Source of the DNA: Melastoma dodecandrum
Taxonomy: Eukaryota > Streptophyta > Magnoliopsida > Myrtales > Melastomataceae
Assembly: GCA_029817715.1 (NCBI GenBank)
Contig: JARUPY010000396.1
Location: 4,154,001-4,218,000 of the forward strand
Length of the DNA stretch: 64,000 nt
Direction: 5' to 3'
Part shown: piece after piece, positions 12,415 through 24,490 of the stretch
Layout of the letters: each line of letters starts with the position of its first letter
Position numbering within the stretch: the first letter of the stretch is position 1
Notes under the pieces: generated by a model
Database searches by the model: none
Told to the model about the DNA's origin: nothing
What the model saw: only the letters and a program-made list of their open reading frames with translations
Made by a program: the position numbers and the translations under genes

Positions 12415-12966
12415 TGAAGTAAGAAATATTGTGATTTTGAGAATATTGGATTCATGAAATATACGAAAGTTGAGAGAATATTTCTCTTGAGAGAAATATA
12501 TTACGTTATATCTGATTATATCACTAATATACGTACCTGCAGTTATTGAAGATATTATTTCCAATTTTTTCGATATATTTGGAGCATTTATTCTATAAAT
12601 AGGTGGCACTTCATGAAGCGAAGTAAAAATGACACATAGATTAAATCCTAATAGCATTCAAGAGGGATACCCGAATGCAAAAAGTGCGGCGGTAAGAAAT
12701 GGTGTGTTGGGGAAACATGGGAAACACTTTTGGTTTTATTTCCTATCGAAAACCGGGATTTTGTTCTCGGGTAGATCGAGGGGGTTAGAGAGGTTTCAAC
12801 CTAAAGTTTATACTCCATTAATATAGTGAAATCTTCTTATCCGGCCGTGGACGTAGGTCGATTAATCGAACCACGTAAATTCTTTGTCTCCTTATTTTTC
12901 ATTAACTTCTAATCGAGTATCGGATCTGGTTCGACACGCTTTTGAGGGCTTTCGCGTGCGTCAACA
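12415..12966 (+). mobile_element. Probable copia LTR
   Basis: The segment starts TGAAGTAAG, has a TATA motif (TTCTATAAATAGG, about 12590), a block GGACGTAGGTCGATTAATCG near 12848, and ends GCGTCAACA. The same GACGTAGGTCGATTAA block occurs at 45026 and is close to one at 53339, both inside other LTRs of the window. It follows the gag-protease relic and could be its 3' LTR after loss of the pol region. The exact ends and a target duplication are not established. From 12967 to 13891 the DNA is A/T-rich with no gene that I can support. Confidence 0.45.
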
Positions 12967-14054
12967 CTAATAACAAAGTAGCCGTAGTTATTGTAAGAAG
13001 ATATTTGGGGAAATATTTTGGAACAAAGAAATTTGGCGCCATTTTGGCCGTGGGGATTAAATTTTGAAAAGAAGAGTGTATTCGGTTCGATTCCAAATTC
13101 GAAAAATTGAGGGCAGTTTTGCTTGAAGATAATTTTCTAACTCTTTTTTATTTCTTTGATAATAAAAAGTTTTCAAAGTTTTTATTTCTCAGTTTTTTAT
13201 AATAAGAAACATATTTGGTAAAGCATTCAAAAAACTATAAAAAAATTTTATAAAGTATTTTATTTGTTTTAGTTTTATAACACTTACAAAATTTAACACC
13301 TAAAATAAGAAGAAAAATAACCAACAATTAAATTTTCCTAACTAAAAATTTTTACTTATAATTTCAAGGCTTCAATATTATTTCAATCAAAATTTATTGC
13401 TTTATTACTGCAACTAGTTATCATGTTAAAATTGACTTAAGATATAACAATAAAGTAGATTACTCATTAATTGATCTTATTTTTAACTAAAATTACAACA
13501 AGAAGGGGAATCGCTCGACGAGCAGATAGAAGAGGAAAAAGTTAGTACCAGAGAAAAAAGAGAAATCGTGCACCCAACAAGTAGATAAAAGTGAGGAATA
13601 AGAGATGAAGTGAAAAGAATTAAATATACAGGATGGAAGAAGGCCATAAAGTAAAAAAAAAAAAAGCGCGACACAAAAAGTTAAAAATATTGACATTTTT
13701 TATTATTTCTAGGATGAAAAACGTAAAAACGAGTTGGATTAGTTTTCAAAAGTTAAAAGTAATTTGAAAAATATTTTCATTTATTTTTCATTGTTATTTT
13801 CTCTTTCTAGAAACCGAACACCTTATCAGAGTTTTCTTAGAAACAAAAAACTAAAAACTGAAAAGTTTTCTGGAATTAAACAGCCACTAAGAGCGTGTTT
13901 GGTTGCCGAAAATTTTCTGACTCATTCCTTTTCTTAAAAAAAAAACTCATTTAATCTATTAGTTTATTTTTTTTCATTTTTCTTATCCAGAAAAAACTTC
14001 AATCATTTTCGAAAATAAGGAGAAAAGGCATCACAAGGAGACCTTGGCTGTGGA

Positions 14055-14378
14055 AGCAGGGGGCGTCAGGAAGGAGGGCTTGGGTGAGGGTCGGGGGCAT
14101 GGAGGTGCTCGGAAATGTGAGTCGTGACTTGGCTGAGGAGATCAGGGGCGATGGGGACGAGCTGTTAGACTGAGGGGGCGAAGGCGTAGAGGGAGCTTGG
14201 GAAACCTTATTTGTGGGAGCATGGGGCGTCGGGAGGAGGGCTTGGGTGATGACCAGGGGCATGTGGGTGTTCGGGGATGTGGGCCGTGACTTGGTTGAGG
14301 AGATCGGGGGCGACGGGGACGAGCAGGTATACTGAAGGGGCGGAGGCATAGAGGGAGCTCGGGGGCATGGGTGGGAGT
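14055..14378 (-). repeat. Two 162-bp direct repeats, Pro/Ser/Thr-coding on the minus strand
   Basis: GGAGGGCTTGGGTGA occurs at about 14073 and again 162 bp later, within blocks that stay similar throughout. The period is a multiple of three, and the minus strand stays open over both (13999-14388), giving two 54-residue Pro/Ser/Thr-rich repeats of the kind seen in arabinogalactan-type tails. No signal peptide or named domain is recognisable upstream. It may be a captured host gene fragment or GC-rich repeat DNA with a chance open frame. Confidence 0.6.
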
Positions 14379-15020
14379 GTGTTAACACGAGAGAAAATTT
14401 TGGGCCTACTCATAAGAAACACATTAGGATCAAGGCCGATAAGAAATCTATGATCCACAATCAATTCACCAATCAAGTCTACTGAGAATATAGATGGAGA
14501 GCTCAGAGTTGTTAGAAATTCATACGATAACAGAAAAAAAAAGAAAGAAAACAGCGGAAGACTGCATCGATTACACGGGTTTACGGTTACCGAAACATAT
14601 TAAGGGAAAAGAAAACGTTCCCGTATTCGCCATGTTCACCATACCGTAAACCTGAAGAGAGAAACCTGAGAGACGTAGATCTTCTTCATCTTTTCCTTCT
14701 CGTACGGCTACTCTCGATCGATGAGGCAAAATTGACGAAACCGACTGTCTGTAAGCGTAAGCCTCAGAAAACCCTACAGGAAACCTAATAACGGATTTCC
14801 TTTTATGAAATATCGGTTTCACCCTTTAGTTAAAAATAGTTTGAAGGACAGGGGAAGGGACCTAGCCGTAATATACTCTAACTTATATCTTATCCATCAA
14901 TGGACCATAGTTATAAAATAGCCTACATCCAACCGTAAGCTACATTTAACAAACGAGATGTGCATATCCTAATAACTTTAAAGATCACGATACTTTAGTG
15001 GGATTTCATGCACTGTTTTA

Positions 15021-15684
15021 TGTCACAACCCGTTTTATAAAATATACTTTAATAAAGAAAAATAAAATAAATAAAAGTAAAGTAAAAATAAACAATTAAT
15101 AGAAGCCTAAATAAAAAATTTCTAACAAGGGTGAGTCTATGAGCTCATGCTAAATCTACGAGGGCAGAAGCACGAACCAAGTCAACAAAGGTAGGAACGA
15201 GTCAAGTCTACAAGACAAAGTCATCTAGGTCAAAGTCCAAGAAGACTAAAAAAGATCTTCAGTTAGAGAAAAATTAGAGAAGGAGAAACCCACCTTGGAC
15301 ATCATATTTAATATAAAAGACGTCGAGATTCTCTTAAACAAAAAACATACATTCATCTAAGACCAAAGCACATTGTTTGTCTAAAAGCTCTCAGTTTTCA
15401 GTCCTCCGCTTTCAGCCTTCGACCTCCAGTTTCCAGACCTGTTCCTTGACCCTTAGCTTCCTCACGCCACTACTAACATTCGTTCTACATTCACATTCAT
15501 GTCCACCGCATCATCAGAGACCAAATTCCACCGCAACAACTCACAAGTCTACAGCGTCAGCATCAAGTTTACGACGTCTCCACCGTCCCAGATTTTCAGT
15601 GTTTTGTGTTTTCTTTATTATTTTCATGACTGTGAGCTTTCTTTTTGTTTGTAAGACATCGTTTACTAAGGTAATCCATTTGCA
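15021..15684 (+). mobile_element. Solo LTR with TTTTA target duplication
   Basis: The segment starts TGTCACAACCCG, an opening common to plant Ty3 LTRs, and ends TTTGCA. It is flanked by TTTTA at 15016-15020 and 15685-15689. A TATA motif (TTAATATAAAAG) near 15310 and a C/T-rich leader behind it fit U3 and R regions. There is no internal retrotransposon sequence, so it is a solo LTR left by recombination. The target duplication is A/T-rich and therefore weaker evidence than usual. Confidence 0.6.
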
Positions 15685-16940
15685 TTTTATTACTGACGAC
15701 CACATCCGAATATCTGTATTGTTCATGTCAAATATTTCTAACGTGCTTTGTTTCCAACGTGAACGAAGTGGCTGGTCTTGCAGGCTTGGGGAGGAGCGGC
15801 GGGCTGATGGTGGCTCAAAGGGCATGAGTGGCGACCGGTCTTCAGTAGGAAGGGGCAGAGACGGCTTTTAGGATAGAAAAAGTCTGGAAACGGTTTACAC
15901 CGTTTTCTAAAATTGTAGAAGTATAATTGAAAACGTTTTCATAGAATCTCATTTCGTTTTCTTAGTTTTTTAAAATCAAACCAGTTTTCGGTGTTTTCAT
16001 TTTTATGGAGATAAAATGAGATGAAAATTTTCACAAACCAAACAGGCCCTAAGGGTTTCATATTTTTGGAATGAGAAAGGAGGGGATAGGAGAATTTAGT
16101 AGTCCCGTCTCGTCCACTGGCAATCGATGGTCTTCCTCGTTCGTTCTGCTCCTCGTCGTTCGACCCTCAAAGTATGGTTGTTGTTTGAGCGGTGAACAAC
16201 CGTGGGAGTGGGGGTGATGGTTTCGATCGGGTGTGTGTTGGGGGCGGGTTAAGGAAGTGAATGTGAAAACGCATCGCGAGTGAGATCAGGGATGGACCTG
16301 ATCTTAAGGTTTTTGTTTTGTTTTGATTCAGAAGGGATAAAAAGAAAATGATGACTTCTTTTCATCTAGTCCTAATTAAGGCTGTGTTTAGGGAGGGGGC
16401 AAGGAAAAGAAAATAAAGAAAAATATGTTTTCAAAAAAATTTTCCTCTTCTAATATATAAAAGTTTGTTCCTTTTCCCTTCTTGTCCTTTTTTTCCTATC
16501 TACTTTTATAAATCCAAACATTTCAAACGTGTTTAAAATTTAAAAATTAAAAAAATCTTTTAGTTCTAAATAATATATTTATAAGTTTCTAAATTTAATA
16601 TTCTTTCCTTCCGTTAAATCAATTTGCTGACATGATGGATGACGAAAAAATGAGCTGGCGGGGAAATTCACGTTTTAGACGATGGGTTGACTTAAAGCTT
16701 GAGCTCGATTATTGTTTACACACGAAAACATGGGTAATCGGAACACTCCGTGAAGTGTGAGAATTACAGATTAATGGTCGCTAGTAAAAATTAAGGACAA
16801 AATAAACGTAAACGATAAACGCAATGCTTGATTGCATTAAACAGAGAACAAACTTATTGTCATTGTTGTTTGAAATACAAAATGCTCAAGACAAAAGTGG
16901 TGAAAAGAAGAAAGGCATATAATAGAAAGTGTCTACGTGG

Positions 16941-17703
16941 GAAGCGGCTAACGGTACGTGCACGTAGCGGTTACGTAGTTTAATAATTAATACTAAATTT
17001 TTTTAATAAATTTTACTAAAATTTGACTGTTACTAACAAAGTCAACGCAAAATTAGTAAAAAATGTAGTAAAATTTACTAAAATTCGGTCTTCTTTTAGT
17101 AAAGTCAACGCAAACTAAATAAAAAAGTATGAAAATTTTACTACTTTTTTACTGTTCACAGCAGTTTAAGTTTACTAATTTTGCGCTGACTTTACTAAAA
17201 CTTTTTCGTTAGTAACGTCAACGCAGAATTAGTAAAAAAAGTAGTAAAATTTACTGCTTTTTTTACAAATTTTGCGTTGACTTTACTAAAATTGTTCGTA
17301 TTTTAGTAAAGTCAAACCAGTTTTAGTAAAAAAATGAGTAAAATTTACTACTTTTTTTTTACTAATTCTGCGTTGACATTACTAACGGAAAAGTTTTAGT
17401 AAAGTCAGCGAAAAATTAGTAAAAAAAGCAGTAAATTCTACTACTTTTTACTGTATGAATTAAGCCGATAATTAGTAATTGTTTACTAATTCTGGTGTAT
17501 TTTTTAGTAAAAAACTCTTCCACTTAGTAAAGTTTACTAATTTTGAGTTGTTTTTACTAAAAAAAGTAGTAAACAGTTACTAAAAAATGAAAGCGTTTAC
17601 TAACAAATTTACTAATTAGAACAGTGTTTCCGAACCTAATTCCGAACCTATTTATGTAGTGAAATTACCAGTCTACCCTGATTACTAAACTTATTACTAA
17701 TTT
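16941..17703 (+). repeat. Left terminal inverted repeat of the outer element
   Basis: About 763 bp, pairing with 40787-41547 over its whole length at roughly 95 percent by eye. It is built from many short TTTACTAA/TTAGTAAA motifs in both orientations, with GTCAACGCA blocks between them, and closes with a TTCCGAACCTAATTCCGAAC block. Confidence 0.9.
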
Positions 17704-17994
17704 CGGAGGACCGAAGTCGTCATTCCGTTCGTAGCGTTGGTAACTCCCGGCGATCGTCCCCTTCGTGCTCCGCTTCCCTTTCCGGCCGCCGCGTGTGGTG
17801 TTGTGGATCAACTTCGAGGGCGGCTCTTCTGCAAGTTCCCCCGCTTTGGATTTCCAGTATGTCTTTTCGTGTGTGATTAGGGTTTGGGTCGCTGGTGGGC
17901 ATCCTCATTTGTTTGGGTCTGGGTCTTGGTTGTCGTTGGTAGTCCTCCTGAGTTGTTGTTTGTTGGTATTCGTCCTGATTTGGCTCATGCGTAG
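17704..17994 (+). other. GC-rich leader exon-like segment inside the outer element
   Basis: This short GC-rich stretch contrasts with the A/T-rich inverted end before it. It resembles a 5' UTR or first exon up to about 17855, followed by an intron-like start (CCAGTATGTC) and an acceptor GCGTAG at 17994. It is not a recognisable part of eIF2D and may be a second captured host fragment that supplied a leader to the eIF2D piece. Confidence 0.35.
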
Positions 17995-19155
17995 GAGATG
18001 TTGATGCTCTTTTGGACAACTGCCTGCTTCAAGCCTTGTACACGTCTGTCAAGGATAAAGACCTCCCAATTCCTGGAAGCACCTTATGGTTAGCTATAGC
18101 CATCAGAAGACCTTCAATGACGATACTTAGCTAAAAATAAATTTAGCTTTTGTTTTAGTGGTGTTTGCATCTATTTGATTCTGTACTAGTTGATCATTTT
18201 ATATGCCTGGCTAATTTCTATTAGCTCGCTGGTTTCTGGTTGTTCTGAAGTTATATCGGTGATGGAAACTTCCTGAAGTATTGTTATCAATAGATTATAT
18301 TCTGAAGATTAATATAGGTTTCTTACATCAAATGTAGAATTCTGATATCAACTCAAATTATGTTATTGGTCCCCTTCTTCAAACTCGACTTTTTATGCTT
18401 CTCCCCTAATCATATACTATTCTACTGCAGGTCCAACCATGTCTTACCTTGTCGACCCGCTGGGATCACCCTAGATATTAAAAAGTCTTCATACAAGAAA
18501 TTATCCAAATGGTTGCAAGCCAAATCTTCTGCCGGACTGGTATGATTTGGGGAAAAAAGTTAGCCAATGGCCCTAATCAGTAAGATTGCATAATGTAATT
18601 TGTGCATGTGTTCTGCATTTAATTGTGGGGGCCTGTGTGTGGCTTTGTCAACTGGTATGTCTAAACTTTTTCCATCATCATGGTGTCTTTTCTGTCATAT
18701 TATTCTGTATCTTAGCATATGAATATGTTTTGAAGGATGAAATTCTCTTATTCTGGCAGTGGAACTGAATAACTTCATCGAACTAATGTTTGGATGCATT
18801 GACAATTTTGAAGGTAAACGGTATGGCGAGAACTGAGATTCTGTTTAATATTAAATAGATGTAGGCTGGATGACTAAGATACTTATTTTCAAGTGTGATC
18901 TACCAAAAGCATTGATTCTCTTTTTATGAGTGTTTTATAGCGGGGAAATAAGTGAGACATCTAATCTGAAGGAGAATGATTCTTGTAATGTGTTTGATGA
19001 TTTGCTACTTTTAGCTAAAAATGCAGATTTTTACGGCTACTGCATCATGCCATGCGATAATCTACAGTATCTATCTTAATTTTTTTTTAATTTTTTGAAA
19101 ATGGATAGGTTTCCGTAAAACAAGATAAGTATAAAAAGGAAGTTGTGTTGCTTGG

Positions 19156-20858
19156 TGTAATACCTCAAATATCTAGGCTAGAAATTACCTTTCCTATTTT
19201 CAAGAATATTTCTTTTGATTCTTTGCATTCACTAAATTTCCCTTCCTAAATGGAAGCACATACACACGTTATAGAAGTTGCAGAGATAAATTGAAACGCT
19301 TCTCCCTTTAAACGTTTCAACTTACAAACGTTATATTCTACTTCCCTATATAGAAGACACACACAGAGAGACAACGGAGGGGGGATCCTGACAGCCTGCA
19401 CAAATTTTTAGTGGTTTTAAAATGACATGGCATTTACATATGAATGGAGTGTTTCCAAAAAATCCGAAGACTTATAGGCTCGGATCTGCACGTCGACAGT
19501 CCACTCTTCCACTCATAACTTTCTTTCTGGAAATTGTATTCACCTAAAACTTGCGCCATTAGATGCCTGACTTCAAGAGCTTTGTTTTGAGTATAAGTAA
19601 GCTCATTTTCATTAACTGAGCTAAAAGTTATATACGTTTTTCCGAGAGGTAATAAAACTGTCGGAGCTCGGATCTGCATGTGGACATCTCACTCTTTCAT
19701 TCATAACTTTCGTTACAAATCTTAGATTGACTTGAAACTTATTCTACTGAATTATTAACTTGAAGAGCTTTCTTTCAAGTAGAAACACATGCATTTTCAT
19801 GAATTGAGCAAAAAGTTATGCATCTTTGTTTGAAAGGTACCAAAGCTGCCACGGTTGAGAATCATTCGATTACGATTTTCCGTCATGTCTTGAACTTGCT
19901 TGCTGTCATTGATATGTTTCTAAGTCCATGATTCTCGCGTTTATCATGTATATATTACTATTTACTAATCATTTTCCTATCTCGACATTTTCGCATGTGA
20001 AAATACAATCTCGTCAATCCGAGTGACGTTCGGGACATATTGGAGGTCGATGGGCTCAAGCACCTCATATCGTTCGCTTCCGTTTTCCAACTTCAAGATG
20101 ATGCACGGTGGATCATAGCGGAAACGCTCCAGACGTCCCCAACCGGCAAACCTCAGGTACATGAGGGAGGTGCGGGCCTCCCGTTTTTTTTTCTTTCTTT
20201 CCACATGTAACGGGTCGTGGGCCCAAGTGCATAGGCCCACGATCACCGCCCTTCCCCGCTCCTTTTGATCTAAATAATTGTCTGTGCCTGTCCGCATGCC
20301 TTAGGCCCATAGGTTTATCGTCGCATGCAGTTTGTAAAACAAATAAATATGAGTTCGGGCCCAAAAAGCCTGAATCGGGTCCAACGCCCGTTAACCAAAC
20401 GCAAACTTTTGGAGCAAACTCCATCTCTTCGCATGTTTAGATGTAAGAGTTAGTAACTAGGAATCCCCGAATCTACTCTGGTTTTCCGACTTAAACCAAG
20501 CTTTTAAAAATAAGTCGGTGGCGACTCCGTAATAGTTTACCTAAGTTAAACAACACATTTTTTTACGAAGTCATTTTGGATGAGGGACTGACGACACGAG
20601 CCGCTCTTGGAACCTCCTGAAGCTTCCTCCTCGGGCCATGCACTTCTTTTCGCCCGTCGCCTCTTAAGGAGCATGGAGACGATCGATGAAGAGTCTGGGC
20701 AGACCCGGTCAGGAATCGAAGGAGGAACCACCCTGGTCTTTTCCACAGCGTTCGACGCTCGAGTCGCGACGCCGACCGGAAGACTCTAGGGGAGCGGCCC
20801 CGGATCCTCGGGTCGTTCGAACCGCCGCGCGCGTGCTAGGCCGGAAGGCGGACGTACA
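19156..20858 (+). repeat. Left LTR of the LARD, carrying a deletion
   Basis: 1703 bp, against 2482 bp for the right LTR. The join CAGCCT/GCACAA at about 19400 corresponds to positions 26056 and 26829 of the right LTR, so about 772 bp are missing. Elsewhere the two LTRs differ only at scattered bases. Confidence 0.92.
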
Positions 20859-20865
20859 TCTCGGA

Positions 20866-20883
20866 TGGCGACTCCGCTGGGGA
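20866..20883 (+). promoter_or_regulatory. Primer-binding site (probably tRNA-Arg)
   Basis: TGGCGACTCCGCTGGGGA starts 8 bp after the left LTR. From memory this is the primer-binding sequence common in plant Tat/Ogre elements and complementary to a tRNA-Arg. The tRNA identity is recalled, not computed. Confidence 0.65.
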
Positions 20884-23139
20884 CTCAGCATGTGGATTCT
20901 TTTCGAACACTCTTACATTTTTAATCCACATGCGAAGGGGAGTTCTTGTTTGCGCATGTACTTGCTTGGCTAGGTGCCTTTTGTTTGTCCTCATGGTTGT
21001 GTTCGTTTACTGCTTACTAGGCATGTCTAGGAGTGCCCGAACCCGGGGCTAGGATTTTTAGGGGGGTCACTGAGAGGCCCAACCTACTGCTCTTTGCGGT
21101 ATGGTTTTTGGCCGGGGCCCCGCCTCCCTCAGTCCAAGGGAGGTTTAGAAACCTCTTTCGCGTCTAGAATTATTTGCCCACTACAGGTACCAGACGCCAC
21201 ACGTGCATTTGTCTGTTACTAAGTGTTTGCTATATGTGTAGGGGCAGGTGTCAGGTACGCTTGTTTGCGATAAACTGTAAAACTAACGTTGGTCGTTTTG
21301 CTGTTGGGCTCTTTTAACAATGGGCTTCAAGAATCATCTTTTCTCTTATACCCCTACTTACTGTTACCGCTTATTGCATTAAGCAACCACATGAGTGTCT
21401 GCCTAACTACAGTTTTTGAATTAACACATTCTAATTACATTAATCGTTTCATTTCATTATTGTACTTTATTTGTAATCGCATGTGATTACACGGGTGCAA
21501 TTAAAAAGCAACAACGTAGATTTATCATGCATCGATACATTATTGCATGATACTAATCCAATCCTTCTCTCTACTGTCTTTTCGAGGATTAATACTTCAA
21601 CACGACTCCTCGAACGGGACTACGGACAACGCATGACAATTACAAATTTATAAGCACAACATCACCAGGGATTACTCGACGGCTACCAAAGCATACAACA
21701 ACATGCAGGCCAAAGGTGCTCGACGACTGTCAAAGTCCAAAACCAGATGAACAACAATTCAGACCAAGGATTTCCTGGTCGCTATCAAAGACCAAAGTTA
21801 TGGCCAGACATGCAGCAACACGAGATCCATTGACGGGTACCAAGGCCTGAAGTCGAACATCCGAGCACGAACACCAAAGATCACCCAATGGCTACCAAAG
21901 TTCAAAGTCGAATCTACAACAACATGAAAACCCCAAGGAGGTTACATCTCATCAGCCAACCACAGTCAACATCAGAGCTAATGACAAGCCCATAGAGCCA
22001 TTCACGGACATGCTACAATCGGACACACTGGGAACATCACGCCCCTACTGATCCGACAACCGCTCCAAAGAAACAAATGCAATCTTACTATGTCATCAGT
22101 CGGCACAACCTCGGCACCAACGGAAACATCATTCCAAACAGGGGCAATTCCCCAGCTTACAACTCAATAACATAATCCAGCACAAGGGGCAAACCCCATC
22201 ATTCACAACGGCATCGCGAGATCAGGACAGCTGCGAGCAATCAAATCCCAAATATGAACACTTCATTCAACCTCATCGTTTCTCCGACGACAAGAACTTG
22301 ACGAATGTCGGATCCACAGTATCCCGACGGTAAAAACATGAACATGGACGAGATTCTTCAAGCGACGGCGAACACATAGCGCGGCTGGCATTAGAAACTC
22401 TCATTCGCTCTATTCGCCTTCCAACAGTTCAAAACATACATGATGAACTTATCGATATTTAAACATCTAACACCAAGACATTCATTTTTACCTCGCAGGT
22501 ATAAGATGTCTCGTCTGGGGCTCACACAACAGCTTACAAAATACCAAAGAACATGATGTCTACTAAACGATGACGCATACTTCGACTGGGGCAATTCCCT
22601 TTGAATTCCTTACGGCACCCAAGCGGTTATCCCAACAGTAGTCAACCACCAAGTCTCATCAAAGGAAAGAGGAGAAGGTCAGTCACCGCCTCACGCATTG
22701 ACGAGAAACAAGCACCTCGGTCCACCACATGAGCGCCCAATTCCCTAGCCCGCCCACCATAGTTGCGGTCATCGCCCATGCGCACCACAAAGAGCTACCA
22801 ACTTTGCACATCCGGGACATTCAATCGGAGTCAATCATCTTATCGGAGAGAACCGTCATAAACAATTGACGTAGACGCTCTTAGACATTGAAATCACATA
22901 AAAGGGAGTATTGGTTCCTGAATAGTGCTTCTCTGCAAAAATAAGTTACATGAGCTAACTTATTTTCACCATGCATTCGTCTCATAGGTACAGGAGCATC
23001 CTAAACAGACAAGCAATATTGGGGCAACTCCGAGCAATCTTGGAGAATGCTCTGTCAACAAAACAATGATCTACATGAAGAGGGAGTATTCATTTCTTAA
23101 CAAATGCTTTCTTCGCAAAACAGGTTACGTGAACTTACC

Positions 23140-24490
23140 TGTTTTGCCCTTCGGTTTGTCTTATAGGTACATGAATATCCTAGACAGACGACGAAGGTGA
23201 GGGTGGTAGGGTGGAAAAGTTTCGAGCCAAAGTTTCAAAACAGCCTTCATTGGCAAAACAACGAAGAAGACACTACGTGAACAATCCGGGGCAAATCTCC
23301 ATGTGATCCATGGGCAAATCTCTAAGCGATCATGGGACAGATCTTCGAACAATCCTGGGGCAAATCTCCGAGTAATCATGGACAAATCTATAAGCAATCT
23401 TAGGGCAAAACCCCGACCGATCCAGGGGCAAATCTCCGAGTGATCATGGACGTCTCCAAGCGATCCTGGGGCATATCTCCAAGCTATCCAGGGACAAGAC
23501 AGAGCAATCTTGGAAGTACATGAACATCCTAGACAGACAATCAATAAATTTCAAACCAAAGATTCGGAGCAATATGTCATCAACAACACCACAAATTACG
23601 TGAAAGGGGTACATGAGCGCCCTAGGCAGACAACAAAGACAAACGATGAAGTTTCAAACCAAAGCTTCAGAACAATCTTCGTCAGCAAACTTCTTTATAT
23701 CTCCAGGGAGTCAACTGGGCAAAGAACACTGACAATAAACATGAAAAGGGAGAATCATACAAATATTACTCTCTTCATCGAGCTAAGTGAAATTACATGA
23801 GCTCATTTCATTTACGTCCTTTGTCTCGTGAGCAGGTACAAGAGCTCACCACACGAATGGTACAAAACTCCTATGGTAAAGGCGAGGGTGGTAGGGCGGC
23901 AAAGCTTCAAGCGAAAGTCTTGTTGCAATTTTGTCAATCCTTCGATTCCATTCGACGAAGATGCAATGACAAGATCATACAAGAGGGAAGTATCAAAACT
24001 CTACTTCACTTTTCATATAAATGAAGTTACTGAGCAAACTTCATTCTTACTTTAAAAGAAACAACTTACATGAGCTCACTTGTTGTCTCTCCTTTGCCTA
24101 GTGTAGGTACATGAGCATCCTACATTACAGACATAGGCGCGGGCGGTTGGGTGGAAAATTTCGAACCAAAGCTTCGAAATTGCCTTTGTCATCACCAAAG
24201 ATGGAGTCATATCTCTGTTTCCCCAGCTGGAGTCCTGCCTTCGTTCAAGCTGGAGATGATTACATGCATCGCATTCCTCAACAAGGATCGAACATACAAG
24301 CATATTCCTCCAGAACTATCATTGAGATGGACATATCCACCTCATCTCCCCAGCGGATACTTCATTTCATTGTTATCTCCCCAAACAAGAGTCGAAGTAC
24401 ATGAACTAACTTCGTCTTTGTCCGTTGTCAACTGTGTAGGCACATGGACATCCACACAGTACGGTACAAACTCCTAGGCAACGGCGTGGG
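23140..24490 (+). repeat. Degenerate repeats in the LARD interior
   Basis: At 23280-23510 a short unit (GGGGCAAATCTCC...GATCATGG) recurs many times with variation. Around it, longer blocks with AGGTACATGAGCATCCTA followed by GGTGGGTAGGGTGGAAA-like text recur near 23165, 23610, 23830, 24105 and 24435. None encodes a recognised protein. The rest of the interior (20884-23140, 24490-25799) has no gene. Confidence 0.7.

Larger units (their letters stand above)
13892..16049. mobile_element. Tourist-like DNA element, 2.16 kb, TAA target duplication
   Basis: The left end GAGCGTGTTTGGTTGCCGAA and the right end (read inverted) GGGCCTGTTTGGTTTGTGAA form imperfect terminal inverted repeats, both followed by AATTTTC. 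Each end is flanked by TAA (13889-13891 and 16050-16052), the target duplication expected of PIF/Harbinger-Tourist elements. There is no transposase. The body holds a GC-rich duplicated block (14055-14378) and an LTR with its own target duplication (15021-15684), so it has received later insertions. From 16050 to 16940 I see no gene. Confidence 0.6.

Noticed and set aside
20113..20424. Frames of about 100 codons in the LARD LTRs (also 27652-27861)
   Set aside because: They occur in both LTRs, change in length between the two copies, and have no recognisable domain.
23161..23544. Minus-strand frame of 127 codons in the LARD
   Set aside because: It is made of the GGGGCAAATCTCC repeat array; no domain, and the element is otherwise non-coding.
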